DNA of 64,000 bases from Paraburkholderia adhaesiva (GTDB taxonomy: Bacteria > Pseudomonadota > Gammaproteobacteria > Burkholderiales > Burkholderiaceae), in NCBI RefSeq assembly GCF_021390575.1, contig NZ_JAJEJQ010000004.1, positions 62,001-126,000 of the forward strand, written 5' to 3'. This document shows positions 45,808 through 55,242 of the stretch, piece after piece (position 1 is the stretch's first letter; every line of letters starts with the position of its first letter). The notes under the pieces were generated by a model. That model did not search any database, was not told the DNA's origin, and was given only the letters and a program-made list of their open reading frames with translations. Position numbers and translations under genes: made by a program.

Positions 45808-47586
45808 ATGTCGCACGTCATGAGTTTGCCACTGGATGTGACGGGCGCGGCCCCGACGAACCACATCACGGATGAGCCCTACGTGATCGGCTCGGCCCTC
45901 ACCCGGGCCTTCGCCACGAATTACGGCGGCTTTTATGCATCGAGCCTCGTCATCCGGGACGTCGCAACCGGCATGCCCCTCGCACCGGACCAGTATTTCC
46001 TCTCGGGCATCATGGATCTCGCGACCGCGAAATACGGCAGGCCCAACGACACGCAGATCGTCTCGATCGTGGTCGTCACCGATGCGGGAGTTTCACCCGA
46101 TGTCGAGCTCGATTACCAGGCGCTGGGTGCGAAGTACGCCACACCGCAGACCGCCATCGCGAATGCGATCGAGACCTACGAGCCCGATACGCGAAACGTG
46201 CAGTGGCCTTCAGTCATCGATAACGTGGCTGATCTGCCACCCTCGCAGGCCGTGCACGACGCCGGCCAGAAGGGGCTGATCACCTTCGAGTACGTGGTCC
46301 ACGCGATTGACCGCCTACAGCAGCTCGCGCTCATGGGCGACCCGGTAACACAGGACGAGGTCAGGGCCTATGCGGATCGCGCCAAATCTGTGCAGAGCGC
46401 TGGCGTTCAGGCGCAGCTCGCGCTGCTCGATGCGCACGAAGCCGACACGGACAATCCGCACGAGCTCACGCCCGCACAACTGCAGGCGATGACCCGGTCC
46501 CAGCAGGACGCGGCGATCCTCACCGAAACCAGCGCGCGCATCGCAGCCGATGCCAGTGTTGAACAGACGCTCGACGCCCACACCACCAACTACGGTAATC
46601 CGCACCAGACCACGCTGGCGCAGGTCGACATGTATTCCGTCGCGCAGGCGAACAGCCAGATCACCACCGCCCGGAACGGCGTCAATGCGGTGCTCGCCTT
46701 GAATGTGGGTGCGATGAACGCTCACATCAACAACACGGACAATCCCCATCAAACCACACCCGCCGAACTGGAAACGCTCAGTGCGAGCGATATCTCGACG
46801 GCGATATCGCTCGCCGCCAGTGCGGTGAGTTCAGACACCGCGGCCACCCTCGTGGCACTGAACACCCATATCAGCAACACGGCCAACCCGCACGAGGTCA
46901 CACCCGACCAGCTCGGCACGTGGAGTGCCGCCCAGCTCCAGTCGCTTGCCGGCACGGTATCGGCCCACACCGTGAACTATGCCAATCCGCACGCCGATAC
47001 GGTTGCGGCTATCAGCGGCATGGCCAGCACCGCCATCGACAGCGCGATCAGCGCGGCACTCTCAAGCCTTCTTTCGTACTACTCGAACAATAATTCCGCG
47101 ATGGTGGGCCACATCAACAATCTCAACAATCCCCATCAGGTCAGCGCCCAGGCGATCGGCTGCGTGGGTCCGTGGAATAACCTCGCGGGGGACCTCAACA
47201 ACGCCCAGGCACAGATCACGAATTCGGTGCCTGTGATCAACGATGCAGTCTTTTCATCATTTCATGCCTATGTGGACCGGGACGGCTATATCTCGGTCGA
47301 TTTCAGAACCGCTGCGTGGAGCGGTTACGGATTTAACGGAAACCATTCACCGAGCCTCGTATCCTATACGCCCGTGATGGGCGGCGTCTCGCAGATCGCG
47401 ATATACCGGAGCGTCAGCACCAGTCCGGTCATCACCAGTACCGATGCCGGACCACCGCTATCCGTAACCTTGACCCAGGCGCCCAATGCCTCCAATGACT
47501 GGACGGCCATCGTCTACATCAACGATAACCCCCAAAGCGGGGCGCACAATTACTACGTTGATGTTCACCTGACCTGCACCATGTAA
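45808..47586 (+). CDS. Tail fibre protein 4 with NPH repeats and distinct tip
   Basis: A 592-residue paralogue (LDYQALGAKYATPQTAIANA, then FEYVVHAIDRLQQLALMGD) with six repeats (TDNPHELT, YGNPHQTT, TDNPHQTT, TANPHEVT, YANPHADT, LNNPHQVS). Unlike fibres 2 and 3 it ends in a ~130-residue beta-rich domain (DGYISVDFRTAAWSGYGFNG, then AHNYYVDVHLTCTM) that could be a receptor-binding tip. An AGGAGT precedes the start. Confidence 0.8.
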   Translation: MSHVMSLPLDVTGAAPTNHITDEPYVIGSALTRAFATNYGGFYASSLVIRDVATGMPLAPDQYFLSGIMDLATAKYGRPNDTQIVSIVVVTDAGVSPDVELDYQALGAKYATPQTAIANAIETYEPDTRNVQWPSVIDNVADLPPSQAVHDAGQKGLITFEYVVHAIDRLQQLALMGDPVTQDEVRAYADRAKSVQSAGVQAQLALLDAHEADTDNPHELTPAQLQAMTRSQQDAAILTETSARIAADASVEQTLDAHTTNYGNPHQTTLAQVDMYSVAQANSQITTARNGVNAVLALNVGAMNAHINNTDNPHQTTPAELETLSASDISTAISLAASAVSSDTAATLVALNTHISNTANPHEVTPDQLGTWSAAQLQSLAGTVSAHTVNYANPHADTVAAISGMASTAIDSAISAALSSLLSYYSNNNSAMVGHINNLNNPHQVSAQAIGCVGPWNNLAGDLNNAQAQITNSVPVINDAVFSSFHAYVDRDGYISVDFRTAAWSGYGFNGNHSPSLVSYTPVMGGVSQIAIYRSVSTSPVITSTDAGPPLSVTLTQAPNASNDWTAIVYINDNPQSGAHNYYVDVHLTCTM

Positions 47587-47764
47587 TGAGGCCACCGGCT
47601 GCCTTCATGCAATGAGCATTAATCCGGGCAACGGCGATGGTGCGTGATCGTCAGATTGACTGGAGATTTTTTCATCCAATTCCCCGAGCAATCAGGAAGA
47701 ACCTTATTCCCATCAGCACTATATTTAATAAAAGGATTTATCCGAAAGACTCAAAGGAGTAGCC

Positions 47765-48058
47765 ATGAAGCGCGATAAATTTCACGAACTTCATTCACTA
47801 TTACCGGTAGAACACCAGCGTGCGCTGCGTGCTGCCACACATGGTGATCGGGACGCCGTCATAGCGCTCCTGCGCAAGGAATCGCCCCAGTACTTCCATG
47901 TCGAACACGGCGAAAACCAGACGCTCAGGATGCGCGAGTTTGTCGACGAACCGGGCACCGAAGTATTGTGCCGGGGCTGGCTCCGAGATAGTGCCGTGAA
48001 ACGGCGCGATGCGTGGCACCATGCGTTGTTCGAAACAGACGTGGCGAACATGGAATAA
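47765..48058 (+). CDS. Small hypothetical protein
   Basis: A 97-residue soluble protein (MKRDKFHELHSLLPVEHQRA, ending HALFETDVANME), with a strong AAAGGAG upstream. It is His/Arg-rich with no recognised motif. The 178-nt gap before it contains AT-rich sequence (TATATTTAATAAAAGG) that may hold a promoter. Confidence 0.5.
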   Translation: MKRDKFHELHSLLPVEHQRALRAATHGDRDAVIALLRKESPQYFHVEHGENQTLRMREFVDEPGTEVLCRGWLRDSAVKRRDAWHHALFETDVANME

Positions 48059-48170
48059 CCTGGCGTCTTCGCCGCTCACCCGCGAAGAGTCCTGAGAACC
48101 TGCATCGTAGGGCAATGATGATGGAACTGCCATTCGGGAATTATTTCGGAATTCACGACAGGACTTCACG

Positions 48171-48196
48171 CCAGATTCTTCGTGATCTGGTTTTTT
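48171..48196 (+). terminator. Probable rho-independent terminator
   Basis: A CCAGAT / ATCTGG stem (48171-48176, 48185-48190) with an 8-nt loop is followed directly by TTTTTT. It would end the transcript from the tail-fibre genes and the small gene at 47765. Confidence 0.6.
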
Positions 48197-48209
48197 CAGT
48201 TCCGGCTTC

Positions 48210-48695
48210 ATGCTGCCTGAATGCGGCATCGGGTTTGGCAAGCCGGTTCAGAACAGGCCCCTGCGGGGCGACGCCCTGAAGTGCAACACGCGGGTCACGG
48301 TCACGATCTATGGGATGGAGGAAGGTAAGCGGTGCGATGAAGGATACGGCGATGGACGCAGGGAGGAACCTCTGCGGGGCAGCCGCACCTTCTGGTACCG
48401 GCGCATTGATCTGCGCTTGGTTGCTGCTTCGCGCGTGCGCAGGCCCGCTGTTCCCATAGCCGGTTACCCGTCGCGCACGCATGAACTGCTCGATGAGATC
48501 AATCGGTATTACGGCCTGAAACTCGAAGAAGAAGATGTCGAGAATCTCGTCTACCAGCCAGGCGAGACCGCCTGGCTCGTGGCCAGTCCCGCGTCACTTG
48601 TCTTCACGGGACGCACAAGACTTGATCTCGCGCGGCCGGCCATCACGAGCCTCGTCGATATCACGAGCCTTGGTGGATTCGACGTGGCAGCATAA
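48210..48695 (+). CDS. Tail-associated structural-type protein
   Basis: A frame of 161 codons. The arrangement FGKPVQNRPLRGDALKCNTRVTV, GSRTFWYRRIDLRLV (both shown in part), then THELLDEINRYYGLKLEEED and ASPASLVFTGRTRLDL matches a type of sequence common in jumbo-phage tail structural proteins. Its start codon is uncertain; ATG 48210 lies just after the terminator. The family role is unknown. It is placed between tail-fibre genes and an AT-richer island. Confidence 0.5.
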   Translation: MLPECGIGFGKPVQNRPLRGDALKCNTRVTVTIYGMEEGKRCDEGYGDGRREEPLRGSRTFWYRRIDLRLVAASRVRRPAVPIAGYPSRTHELLDEINRYYGLKLEEEDVENLVYQPGETAWLVASPASLVFTGRTRLDLARPAITSLVDITSLGGFDVAA

Positions 48696-48770
48696 AGACT
48701 GGGTGCGCTGCGCGCTCGCCCAGGCGGCATATACTTAGACACAGTATGCAAACATTTGTGGCACGCAGGC

Positions 48771-48965
48771 ATGGAACATTTTCTTGAACATAACGAGCAG
48801 GCTCGCGACACCTTTGAGCAACTCAAGGGCGGCGTACGCGACCGGTGGCGCCAGATGGCGCGCGATGCACTGGGCAATCTGCCCACCTGGGCTGACCCGT
48901 CACCGCGCCGGAGCATCAGCCCAGCCGCACCTGATGAAGACAGCACGCACACATCAGCCGTCTGA
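48771..48965 (+). CDS. Small hypothetical protein
   Basis: A 64-residue frame (MEHFLEHNEQARDTFEQLKG, then WRQMARDALGNLPTWADPSP) with a helical first half and a disordered, Ser/Pro-rich end. It has no motif and only modest coding evidence. An in-frame ATG 15 nt earlier is possible. Confidence 0.35.
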   Translation: MEHFLEHNEQARDTFEQLKGGVRDRWRQMARDALGNLPTWADPSPRRSISPAAPDEDSTHTSAV

Positions 48966-49343
48966 CGTATCCAGCCGGTGAGGAGCCGGGTCTCACCTCC
49001 ATGCAAAAGTGTGCGTGCCCAGGAAACTAAAAATCGCCATTGCGCCTAGGCCGACGACCAGAGCAGAGCAAGCTTCACCAGCAGTGCCAGGAATTCGCGC
49101 ATATCTATCCCCCAGGTGGCCGGTTACCCGAACCAGACGTAGCAGGTTTCGACAGATAGGTCGGGAGCTGCACCAGCGCTCCCACGAACAGAATGAATCA
49201 GCTATCACTTCCGCTACGAGCAGGACAATCGGCAGCCCGTTAAAGAGCGCACGGAGGATCCAGCGCATGAAGCAGATCTCAAACTACCCGAAGCTGAATG
49301 TCGCGAACACGCGTCCAAACGGGTTAAAATTTGACATAAAAAA
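48966..49343. other. Gap with no convincing gene
   Basis: A minus-strand frame of 91 codons (48993-49268) starts with a hydrophobic MRWILRALFNGLPIVLLVAE but then reads as unlikely protein. It may be a decayed membrane-protein gene. Composition becomes AT-richer towards 49,300. No RNA gene or repeat was seen. Confidence 0.3.
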
Positions 49344-50141
49344 TTAAACTTTGACACCTTCAAATTCTATGACGTCATTCAATTTTGGATATTTTTTCTT
49401 GAGCACCGCTACATAACATATCGCGCTTACCATAAACACAAAAATCATCGCGAATATTATGAAAAAAATAGATAGACCAAATTTAACAGCCAGAAAGATG
49501 ATGGGCCAAATTGAAATAATCGCAAGCGATACAAAGCAACCCACTAAAAATCTTGGCCCGTTCATCCGCTCCCACGTGGAAGGATCTATACCATAAGATA
49601 AAAATATGCCAGGGGAAAATCTCAGGCCGCGAAGCGCCAATCCTTTTAAAACAGCAATCTGCAATTCACGTTTATTTTTGAATCTCTTAAATTCGCCCTG
49701 AAAATAAAGGACGTGCTTTTCTTGACCCACCCAAAATTCAAGGCCGGTAGGCTCATACTTCCTTCCGCCATGAGTTCCGACATCGTACCAACTGGACACG
49801 TTTTCCTTGATATCGCCCCATGCTATGTCACACACTTTTCCGCCATATGAAAAGTTTATGCCATCGTTATTTACAACAAATGAGTAATTTATTTCCTCCT
49901 TTCCAGATCGCCCCAGAAGATAAAAAGAAAATGCAAATAAGCCAACAACCAGGAAAAATTCAATAATAAATGCCGACGGAGGAAATCGCTCGCCATCTAA
50001 AAATAATATTACCATGAAGCCAAAACTGCCAATAGCGCAAAAAACCCCTGTCACAATATACATTATTTCCGTGAATAATTTTGCAGGAATGCCGCGCACT
50101 TCTTCGACAGAGTCAAAAGAAATAAGAAATTTTCTACTCAT
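49344..50141 (-). CDS. AT-rich multi-span membrane protein (candidate moron)
   Basis: A 265-residue protein with two membrane segments near the N-terminus (FTEIMYIVTGVFCAIGSFGF, FIIEFFLVVGLFAFSFYLL) and two near the C-terminus (VGCFVSLAIISIWPIIFLA, FFIIFAMIFVFMVSAICYV). Between them is a ~110-residue soluble domain with a PH-like beta pattern (YSFVVNNDGINFSYGGKVCD, HVLYFQGEF). Base composition is much AT-richer than all neighbours and it runs opposite to the fibre genes, both signs of separate acquisition. It could be a lysogenic-conversion or exclusion gene; no motif proves this. Confidence 0.72.
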   Translation of the reverse strand: MSRKFLISFDSVEEVRGIPAKLFTEIMYIVTGVFCAIGSFGFMVILFLDGERFPPSAFIIEFFLVVGLFAFSFYLLGRSGKEEINYSFVVNNDGINFSYGGKVCDIAWGDIKENVSSWYDVGTHGGRKYEPTGLEFWVGQEKHVLYFQGEFKRFKNKRELQIAVLKGLALRGLRFSPGIFLSYGIDPSTWERMNGPRFLVGCFVSLAIISIWPIIFLAVKFGLSIFFIIFAMIFVFMVSAICYVAVLKKKYPKLNDVIEFEGVKV

Positions 50142-50422
50142 ATTCTATTTTATGACATTTAATCCTAATGGCGAGCAGTTTCCTTGCCTTCGATAGAGGC
50201 TCGGAGGATACGTGACGTCATTGATAAAACCTGAATATTCGCGTCTACCTGCTTGGGAGTCGCTTGCCTGTTCCTCGCCAAACCCATGGCCGCGAGTTCT
50301 ATTTTTCCTCGTCAGATAATTGAATTGGCGGTTTCGTAATGTCAAGATAACTGACGCTTGGCACCCCCTGGCTATGACGCCCACCCCTACATTAAGTATC
50401 GAATATGTCAGCGTAATCGGGA

Positions 50423-50911
50423 TCATCTTTTGCCAGACGTCATACCCGGTTGAAGCAACAGCTTTGCTCGGCAAATGTTCGTATAGCGCCTTCCGTTTTC
50501 CATTATGTCCGAAAGACGAATGACATCAGTCATGCTTACGCTAATTGCCCTCTTGAGCAGGCCAAAATTCGTGAGCGCCATATAAACGGAAAAATCGATA
50601 TCCCGATACTGCTCAGGGATTTGAGGCTTCAACTTTCGCCTAAGCCACTCACTATTTATCACAATAAGAGATTCCGGATCGCACATATCCATTACCACCT
50701 GATCCCGGCTCGTCAGACTGAGAGCCGAATCAGGCATAGCACGCACGGCATCACCACGGCCGAACTCATCTAACAATGAGGCTGCTTCCTCGTAAATATC
50801 CTGCTGCACCATATTCTGTGCTTTCTGGCTGCCACAATCCGGAACCGGACTACAGGCACTCAAATTTGCCACCGCGATAGTCAATAACAATAGCCGAATT
50901 ATCCATTTCAA
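50423..50911 (-). CDS. Lipoprotein, AT-richer island
   Basis: A 162-residue lipoprotein started at TTG 50911, which has GAGGGG just upstream. The longer frame from ATG 51016 adds an implausible Cys-rich leader. The signal LKWIIRLLLLTIAVANLSAC gives lipobox LSAC. The mature part is acidic and helical (DIYEEAASLLDEFGRGDAVR, then PEQYRDIDFSVYMALTNFGL). I recognise no family. It shares orientation and composition with the membrane protein at 49344, so the two may form one accessory unit of envelope proteins. Confidence 0.6.
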   Translation of the reverse strand: MKWIIRLLLLTIAVANLSACSPVPDCGSQKAQNMVQQDIYEEAASLLDEFGRGDAVRAMPDSALSLTSRDQVVMDMCDPESLIVINSEWLRRKLKPQIPEQYRDIDFSVYMALTNFGLLKRAISVSMTDVIRLSDIMENGRRYTNICRAKLLLQPGMTSGKR

Positions 50912-51485
50912 GCGCCCCTCTTTTGGCTGAGTTACATTGCCAAATAATTCGTGCTTACATAGCGTGGTACAACTTGCCCTAAAACAAAGGTCTGTGCCAA
51001 CGGCAGGTTTGCGCACTTCATCGCGTTTCGGCCAGGCGCAGGTAAAGTGAACTTCCTACGACTGAGAATTCTGAAATCCCATGACCTTTGTTTTTTCCTG
51101 CCCGTAGTGAATAAAGACAGTATGGCCACATCCAGCCAGTGCTTCAGATGCTGGCTCTGGCACCACCATACCACGAGCCACAAACTGATATCATCAGGTT
51201 CAATAAAGTTCGCACACCCATAAGAGCGAACCGTTGAGACTTCGGCCGGATCATTCTTTGCATGGGTGTTACCGTCTCTGCATTTACCGGGGAGACTACC
51301 GAGTGAAAAATTTAACGACAGACAGCGGATAACTTGCATAACAATCTACGCGTTCGCTTGATAATTGCGCAAGTAATCATGAAAGGCGATCGCCAAATCA
51401 TCAAGAAATGTCAAGGAAAACGCTGTCCACATTTGTGAATTCCCGATTTTCCTCAATTTTCATCTCACATGAAATACCACGGCAG
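50912..51485. other. Gene-free stretch upstream of the lipoprotein
   Basis: I see no convincing gene. A 135-codon minus-strand frame (50932-51339) is Trp/Cys-rich and irregular. A short palindrome, GGCGATCGCC, lies near 51,388. The AT-richer composition matches the island, and the stretch may hold promoters for the lipoprotein. Confidence 0.35.
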
Positions 51486-52799
51486 TCAGCTTCCTGATGT
51501 CGAACCCATTTGTGTATTCCACGGATTATATCCGCTGGGTACCGCATTGACGAACGCGCTGCTGCCCGGATTGAACGTGACCTGATCGGCCACCTGCCAG
51601 GTCGACGCCGCGGGAAACACCTGCGTCGCCTGACCGTTGTGCTGGCAGATGCTCCCGATCGCGATGCCGCCCACGTTGCCCACCGGATTCTGGTTCATGG
51701 CCACGCCCCCGTTCCACTGCTGCGTGACCGGATTAAAGAACCAGATGAGCGCATCGACAAGATTCACCGCCATGCCGACCGTCACGCCCTGCGCGGGTGG
51801 CTGCGCGCCGATCGAGGCAACCGTGCCCCCCAGATAGAGCACGCCGCTCGTCGCCTTCGCGACATTGGTGACCATCATGATGCTGTTCGCATCCGCCCCG
51901 AGTTCGCCCACCGGCACACCAAACTGGTTCGTGAGGCCAAACCCGCTCGCGCCCGTGAGACGGTCATACGTCGCTTCGGCGTAGAAGTAGCCCGATACCT
52001 GCGCGTAGGTCGTGCGGGCACTCAGCCACTCGTTGGCCAGCGCCACCACGGTCATGTTGCTGTTGGCAAGGTCCATGCCATCGGGCAGCAGTGTCGCATC
52101 GAACGTCGCATTCACCGTCGGCAGGGTGGGCGTACTACCGCCACCTGGCGGCGCGATACCGGCGCCCGCAATGATGCCTTCGTCGATGAGGCTCTGGATG
52201 AACTGGGAGAGGGATGCGACCTGCTGCTGGAGGGTGGCAACCTGCACGCGTGCTGCGGCAAGCTGTGCGGTAGGGGTGCCGTTGCGTCCCATCAGCGCCT
52301 CACGGCTCGCGGTAACCGACGCGTCCTCGGCGGGACTGATCTGGGTCTGGGCGGTCACGGCGAGCGAGCGGATCGTGCCCGGGTCCACGCCGATCGCGTC
52401 CTGCACCACCGCTCTCACCTGCGACTTCACGTAGGTCAGGTCGAGCGAGTCGGGCAGCGCCCCCAGTTTCACCCCGAGCACGATACCCCGGTACGGGATG
52501 TTGTTGCCGTTGGGCATCTGGCAGATGTATGTGCTGGGCACGTGAATGCGGTTCGCGCCTGTCGCCTGCAGCGAAATGATGGATGCCCCCGCGGCGACAT
52601 CGTTCTGGTAGTCGCTTTGCTGCAGATTTTGCGGCTGGTAGTAGAGCGTGAACGGATCCCCGCCATCGGCGATGATGTCGGCCAGCTCGCGCACCGCCAC
52701 GCAGGTGTACGCGACGGTGGACGAAACCAGCTGGTCAAAGGGCGTCACCAGTGACCACAGGCCCGAGGCTCCGAGGTTCGGATTCAGGGGGGTTGTCAT
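51486..52799 (-). CDS. Putative virion structural protein
   Basis: A 437-residue protein. The N-terminal part is globular (FDQLVSSTVAYTCVAVRELA). A coiled coil near residues 180-215 (LAAARVQVATLQQQVASLSQ) follows. The C-terminal beta-rich domain is Asn/Gly/Ala-rich (GGIAIGSICQHNGQATQVFP). No enzyme motif is visible. It ends 27 nt... in gene order it follows the 458-residue structural gene on the same strand, so the two are probably co-transcribed. A tail or baseplate role is inferred from composition and context. Confidence 0.5.
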   Translation of the reverse strand: MTTPLNPNLGASGLWSLVTPFDQLVSSTVAYTCVAVRELADIIADGGDPFTLYYQPQNLQQSDYQNDVAAGASIISLQATGANRIHVPSTYICQMPNGNNIPYRGIVLGVKLGALPDSLDLTYVKSQVRAVVQDAIGVDPGTIRSLAVTAQTQISPAEDASVTASREALMGRNGTPTAQLAAARVQVATLQQQVASLSQFIQSLIDEGIIAGAGIAPPGGGSTPTLPTVNATFDATLLPDGMDLANSNMTVVALANEWLSARTTYAQVSGYFYAEATYDRLTGASGFGLTNQFGVPVGELGADANSIMMVTNVAKATSGVLYLGGTVASIGAQPPAQGVTVGMAVNLVDALIWFFNPVTQQWNGGVAMNQNPVGNVGGIAIGSICQHNGQATQVFPAASTWQVADQVTFNPGSSAFVNAVPSGYNPWNTQMGSTSGS

Positions 52800-52826
52800 T
52801 GCGGTTCCGGTTTAAGGAGGCTTGTG

Positions 52827-54203
52827 TCAGGAAGTGGTTCCGGTCTCTGCCGATTGCTCCGGAGCGGGCACACCAGCCAGAGGAAAGCTGGATTTCGTGA
52901 CCATCAGGTAGCTGATGTTGTTGTAATTCGTCACGAGATAGAGGACGTTGTTGCGCGTGAGTTTGGTCATGCCCGCGGGCACACTGCCGTACTGGGTGAG
53001 TGTCTCCGCATTCACGAGCATGGTCACGAGCAGCAGCAGGAAGTTTTGCGTGGCCACCGCCATGCGGTTAAAGTCCACACTCTGCGAGGGCACACCGAGG
53101 AGATCGGGAAACACGTCGACGATCTGGAAGGCGTTATTCTGGTTGCTGGGCGAGCCGCAGCTCACAAGCGCAATGGATTTATAGGGCACCGTCTGCACGC
53201 AGGCATTCGCATTTATATGACTCGCCCCATAGGCGGCGACCTGGCCGATCATCGTATTCGCGCGGCCTAAGTTCGCCACCGGCGAATAGATCCCGCGCTG
53301 CTGGCTGCGATCGGGAATCGCGAACTGGTCCCACATCGGCACGAGTGTAAATTCCGTGCGTTTGAAGATCTCCGGCAGGATCGCTTCCCAGTCGGCCTGA
53401 TCATGCGTGCTGTTGGCGAGTATGAAATTGATGATCGCGCCCGCCACCGAATCGATGTTGTTGCCGGCAAGGCCATAGATCAGGATCGTCCAGTTCGTCA
53501 GGATCGTGTTCTCCGCATTGTTCGGATCGATGTAGTTGAAGCTCTGCGCCTCGAGCATCGTTTCCGGGAAATTGCCGCGCGCGGTGTTCACGAGCGCAAT
53601 CGTGTCGGTGTACGTCTGGGCCGCCACGAGCGCCGCCACACTCGATGAGGTCGTGAAGAAGTCGTCCAGATTCGCGACTGGCGGCACGACGAGGATGGTG
53701 TAGTCGTCGTACTGCGAACCGAACGCGGAGTCGGTGAACCAGATGCGGATCACGCAGGTGCCGCCGCTCATCATCTCGCCGTAGACCGGATCAGTGAGGT
53801 TTTCCCACTGCAGCCACTCGGGCACCCAGTACGTGCCATCGGTCGCCATCGGGCCGCAGGTGAAATTCTGCGCCTCGGTCTGGAAAGTCGCGAGCAGCCG
53901 GTCGAGCAGCGTCTGCGCGGCAATCTCCCCGGGGTTCGGAACCGCCTGGGTCTGGGCATAGATCCACGCCGCGAAATTCAGGACCTGCGTGGCGATGCCC
54001 GCGGGAACGCCGACCGCGCCCGACTCGTCCTGGCTCGTAAAACTCACGAGAAAGAGATCGGGACTTGACTCCTGGAACTCCATCGACTTCGTCACTGCGT
54101 AGGTGCTCGAATACTCCGAGAGTGCACCAATCGTTGCGAGCGTGCCCGCTGGGGCGGCACTCGCCAGTTTCGAGTTGTTGATGAAACCTTTGAGCAGATA
54201 CAT
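52827..54203 (-). CDS. Putative virion structural protein (tail-type)
   Basis: A 458-residue protein starting MYLLKGFINNSKLASAAPAG. Its opening, followed by conserved-looking aromatic stretches (AAWIYAQTQAVPNPGEIAAQ, YWVPEWLQWENLTDPVYGEM), has the style of large-phage tail sheath or adaptor proteins, but I cannot show it. It is separated by 27 nt from the next minus-strand structural gene and divergent from the small membrane protein at 54277. Confidence 0.5.
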   Translation of the reverse strand: MYLLKGFINNSKLASAAPAGTLATIGALSEYSSTYAVTKSMEFQESSPDLFLVSFTSQDESGAVGVPAGIATQVLNFAAWIYAQTQAVPNPGEIAAQTLLDRLLATFQTEAQNFTCGPMATDGTYWVPEWLQWENLTDPVYGEMMSGGTCVIRIWFTDSAFGSQYDDYTILVVPPVANLDDFFTTSSSVAALVAAQTYTDTIALVNTARGNFPETMLEAQSFNYIDPNNAENTILTNWTILIYGLAGNNIDSVAGAIINFILANSTHDQADWEAILPEIFKRTEFTLVPMWDQFAIPDRSQQRGIYSPVANLGRANTMIGQVAAYGASHINANACVQTVPYKSIALVSCGSPSNQNNAFQIVDVFPDLLGVPSQSVDFNRMAVATQNFLLLLVTMLVNAETLTQYGSVPAGMTKLTRNNVLYLVTNYNNISYLMVTKSSFPLAGVPAPEQSAETGTTS

Positions 54204-54276
54204 CGCGCCACTCCCGCCAAAGTGTCGTCAAGAAGCACCCCGGGCTACCCGGGCCATAGAATGCGCGAGGCCTTCC

Positions 54277-54657
54277 ATGCCATTTTTCCAGACCCTTCTG
54301 AAGCTGTTCACCTCGGTATGGTCGGTCGTGCGGGAAATGGTGCTCAACAACGAATCGTTCCTCGAAGTGCTGCGCCAGAACCGGCGCCGCGCGATTTTCA
54401 GCATCGTGGTGATGGCGAGCCTCGCTTTCAGCGCGATCAGTCTGGGCGTGGATGCGCGCTTCGTTTCCATCCTCATCCGTTATGTACGGCTGGAGCGCAA
54501 ATATCAGGACCTCGAAACAGCATCGCGCCGTGAACACGAGATGGGTCACCCGCAGGCCGGTCACCAGCCTTCCGCACCCGATGCGAGAACCGGGACGACG
54601 TCCGATCCCGTCACGGATCTGCGCTCGGCGCTCACCGACTGGGAACCCGAAAACTGA
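54277..54657 (+). CDS. Small membrane protein, possible second inner-membrane spanin
   Basis: A 126-residue protein. An N-terminal amphipathic segment (MPFFQTLLKLFTSVWSVVRE) is followed by one membrane span (AIFSIVVMASLAFSAISLGV, residues ~39-58). A charged helical region with heptad-like spacing comes next (FVSILIRYVRLERKYQDLET), and the tail is disordered. It is directly followed by a Pro-rich lipoprotein, an order like Rz then Rz1. The longer in-frame start at 54103 lies within the divergent gene and is unlikely. Confidence 0.5.
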   Translation: MPFFQTLLKLFTSVWSVVREMVLNNESFLEVLRQNRRRAIFSIVVMASLAFSAISLGVDARFVSILIRYVRLERKYQDLETASRREHEMGHPQAGHQPSAPDARTGTTSDPVTDLRSALTDWEPEN

Positions 54658-54676
54658 CACGCCCGTGGAAACCGCC

Positions 54677-55168
54677 ATGTTCCTGCCCGCATGGGTGGCC
54701 TGCGGCACGACTGTCGTCCTGCTGCCGGGCTGCATCACGCTCAATACCACCACGCCTACCGCCACGCCCGTCCCGTTATATGTCTTCACCCCGGCAACCC
54801 TTCCTGCCCCATCCTCCGCCCCACCCGTCACTCCACTTGCTACCCCGCCCGTCACCGCTCCCTCTCCCGGCAGACCGCGCCACCCTGCCGCCGCACGCCG
54901 CTCCCGCACCCAGGCCCGGGCAAGCCCGGCCCCTGTGAACCCGTCACAGCCCGCCTGCACCCGCTTTGTCATGCCGGCGCTCCCCGCCCTGCCTAAAGCG
55001 CCGCTCAGGGAGCTCGACGCCGTCAGCGACACGGCCGCCGCACTTGCGCTCGCCGACCGGCACATCGTCGACCTGCACCACTACATCATCGCCCTGCGCA
55101 ACACGTTCAATACCGCCTACCGCGACTATCTGGAGCGCTGCCACGCCAGCAGCGCCGGACACCCATAA
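54677..55168 (+). CDS. Proline-rich lipoprotein, possible second outer-membrane spanin
   Basis: A 163-residue lipoprotein with signal and lipobox LLPGC (about residue 19) from ATG 54677; a GTG 12 nt earlier is possible. The mature region is extremely Pro/Thr/Ala-rich for ~80 residues, as in Rz1-type proteins. It ends in a helical domain (LALADRHIVDLHHYIIALRN, then YRDYLERC). Together with the membrane protein just upstream it could be another spanin pair. It could equally be a cell-envelope protein unrelated to lysis. Confidence 0.5.
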   Translation: MFLPAWVACGTTVVLLPGCITLNTTTPTATPVPLYVFTPATLPAPSSAPPVTPLATPPVTAPSPGRPRHPAAARRSRTQARASPAPVNPSQPACTRFVMPALPALPKAPLRELDAVSDTAAALALADRHIVDLHHYIIALRNTFNTAYRDYLERCHASSAGHP

Positions 55169-55242
55169 AACCGCTGTAAAAGATTACCGGCCCGCCTGAT
55201 TGTGTGTCCCGCCCCCCTGAGGAATCCTGACAAGGAGCCGCG

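Noticed and set aside
40587..47586. Possible CRISPR or other DNA repeat array
   Set aside because: The repeats are in frame, unequal in spacing and encode the NPH motif; no identical direct repeats with spacers.
50932..51339. 135-codon minus-strand frame as a gene
   Set aside because: Irregular, Trp/Cys-rich sequence, no ribosome site, and the lipoprotein start at 50911 has a better site.
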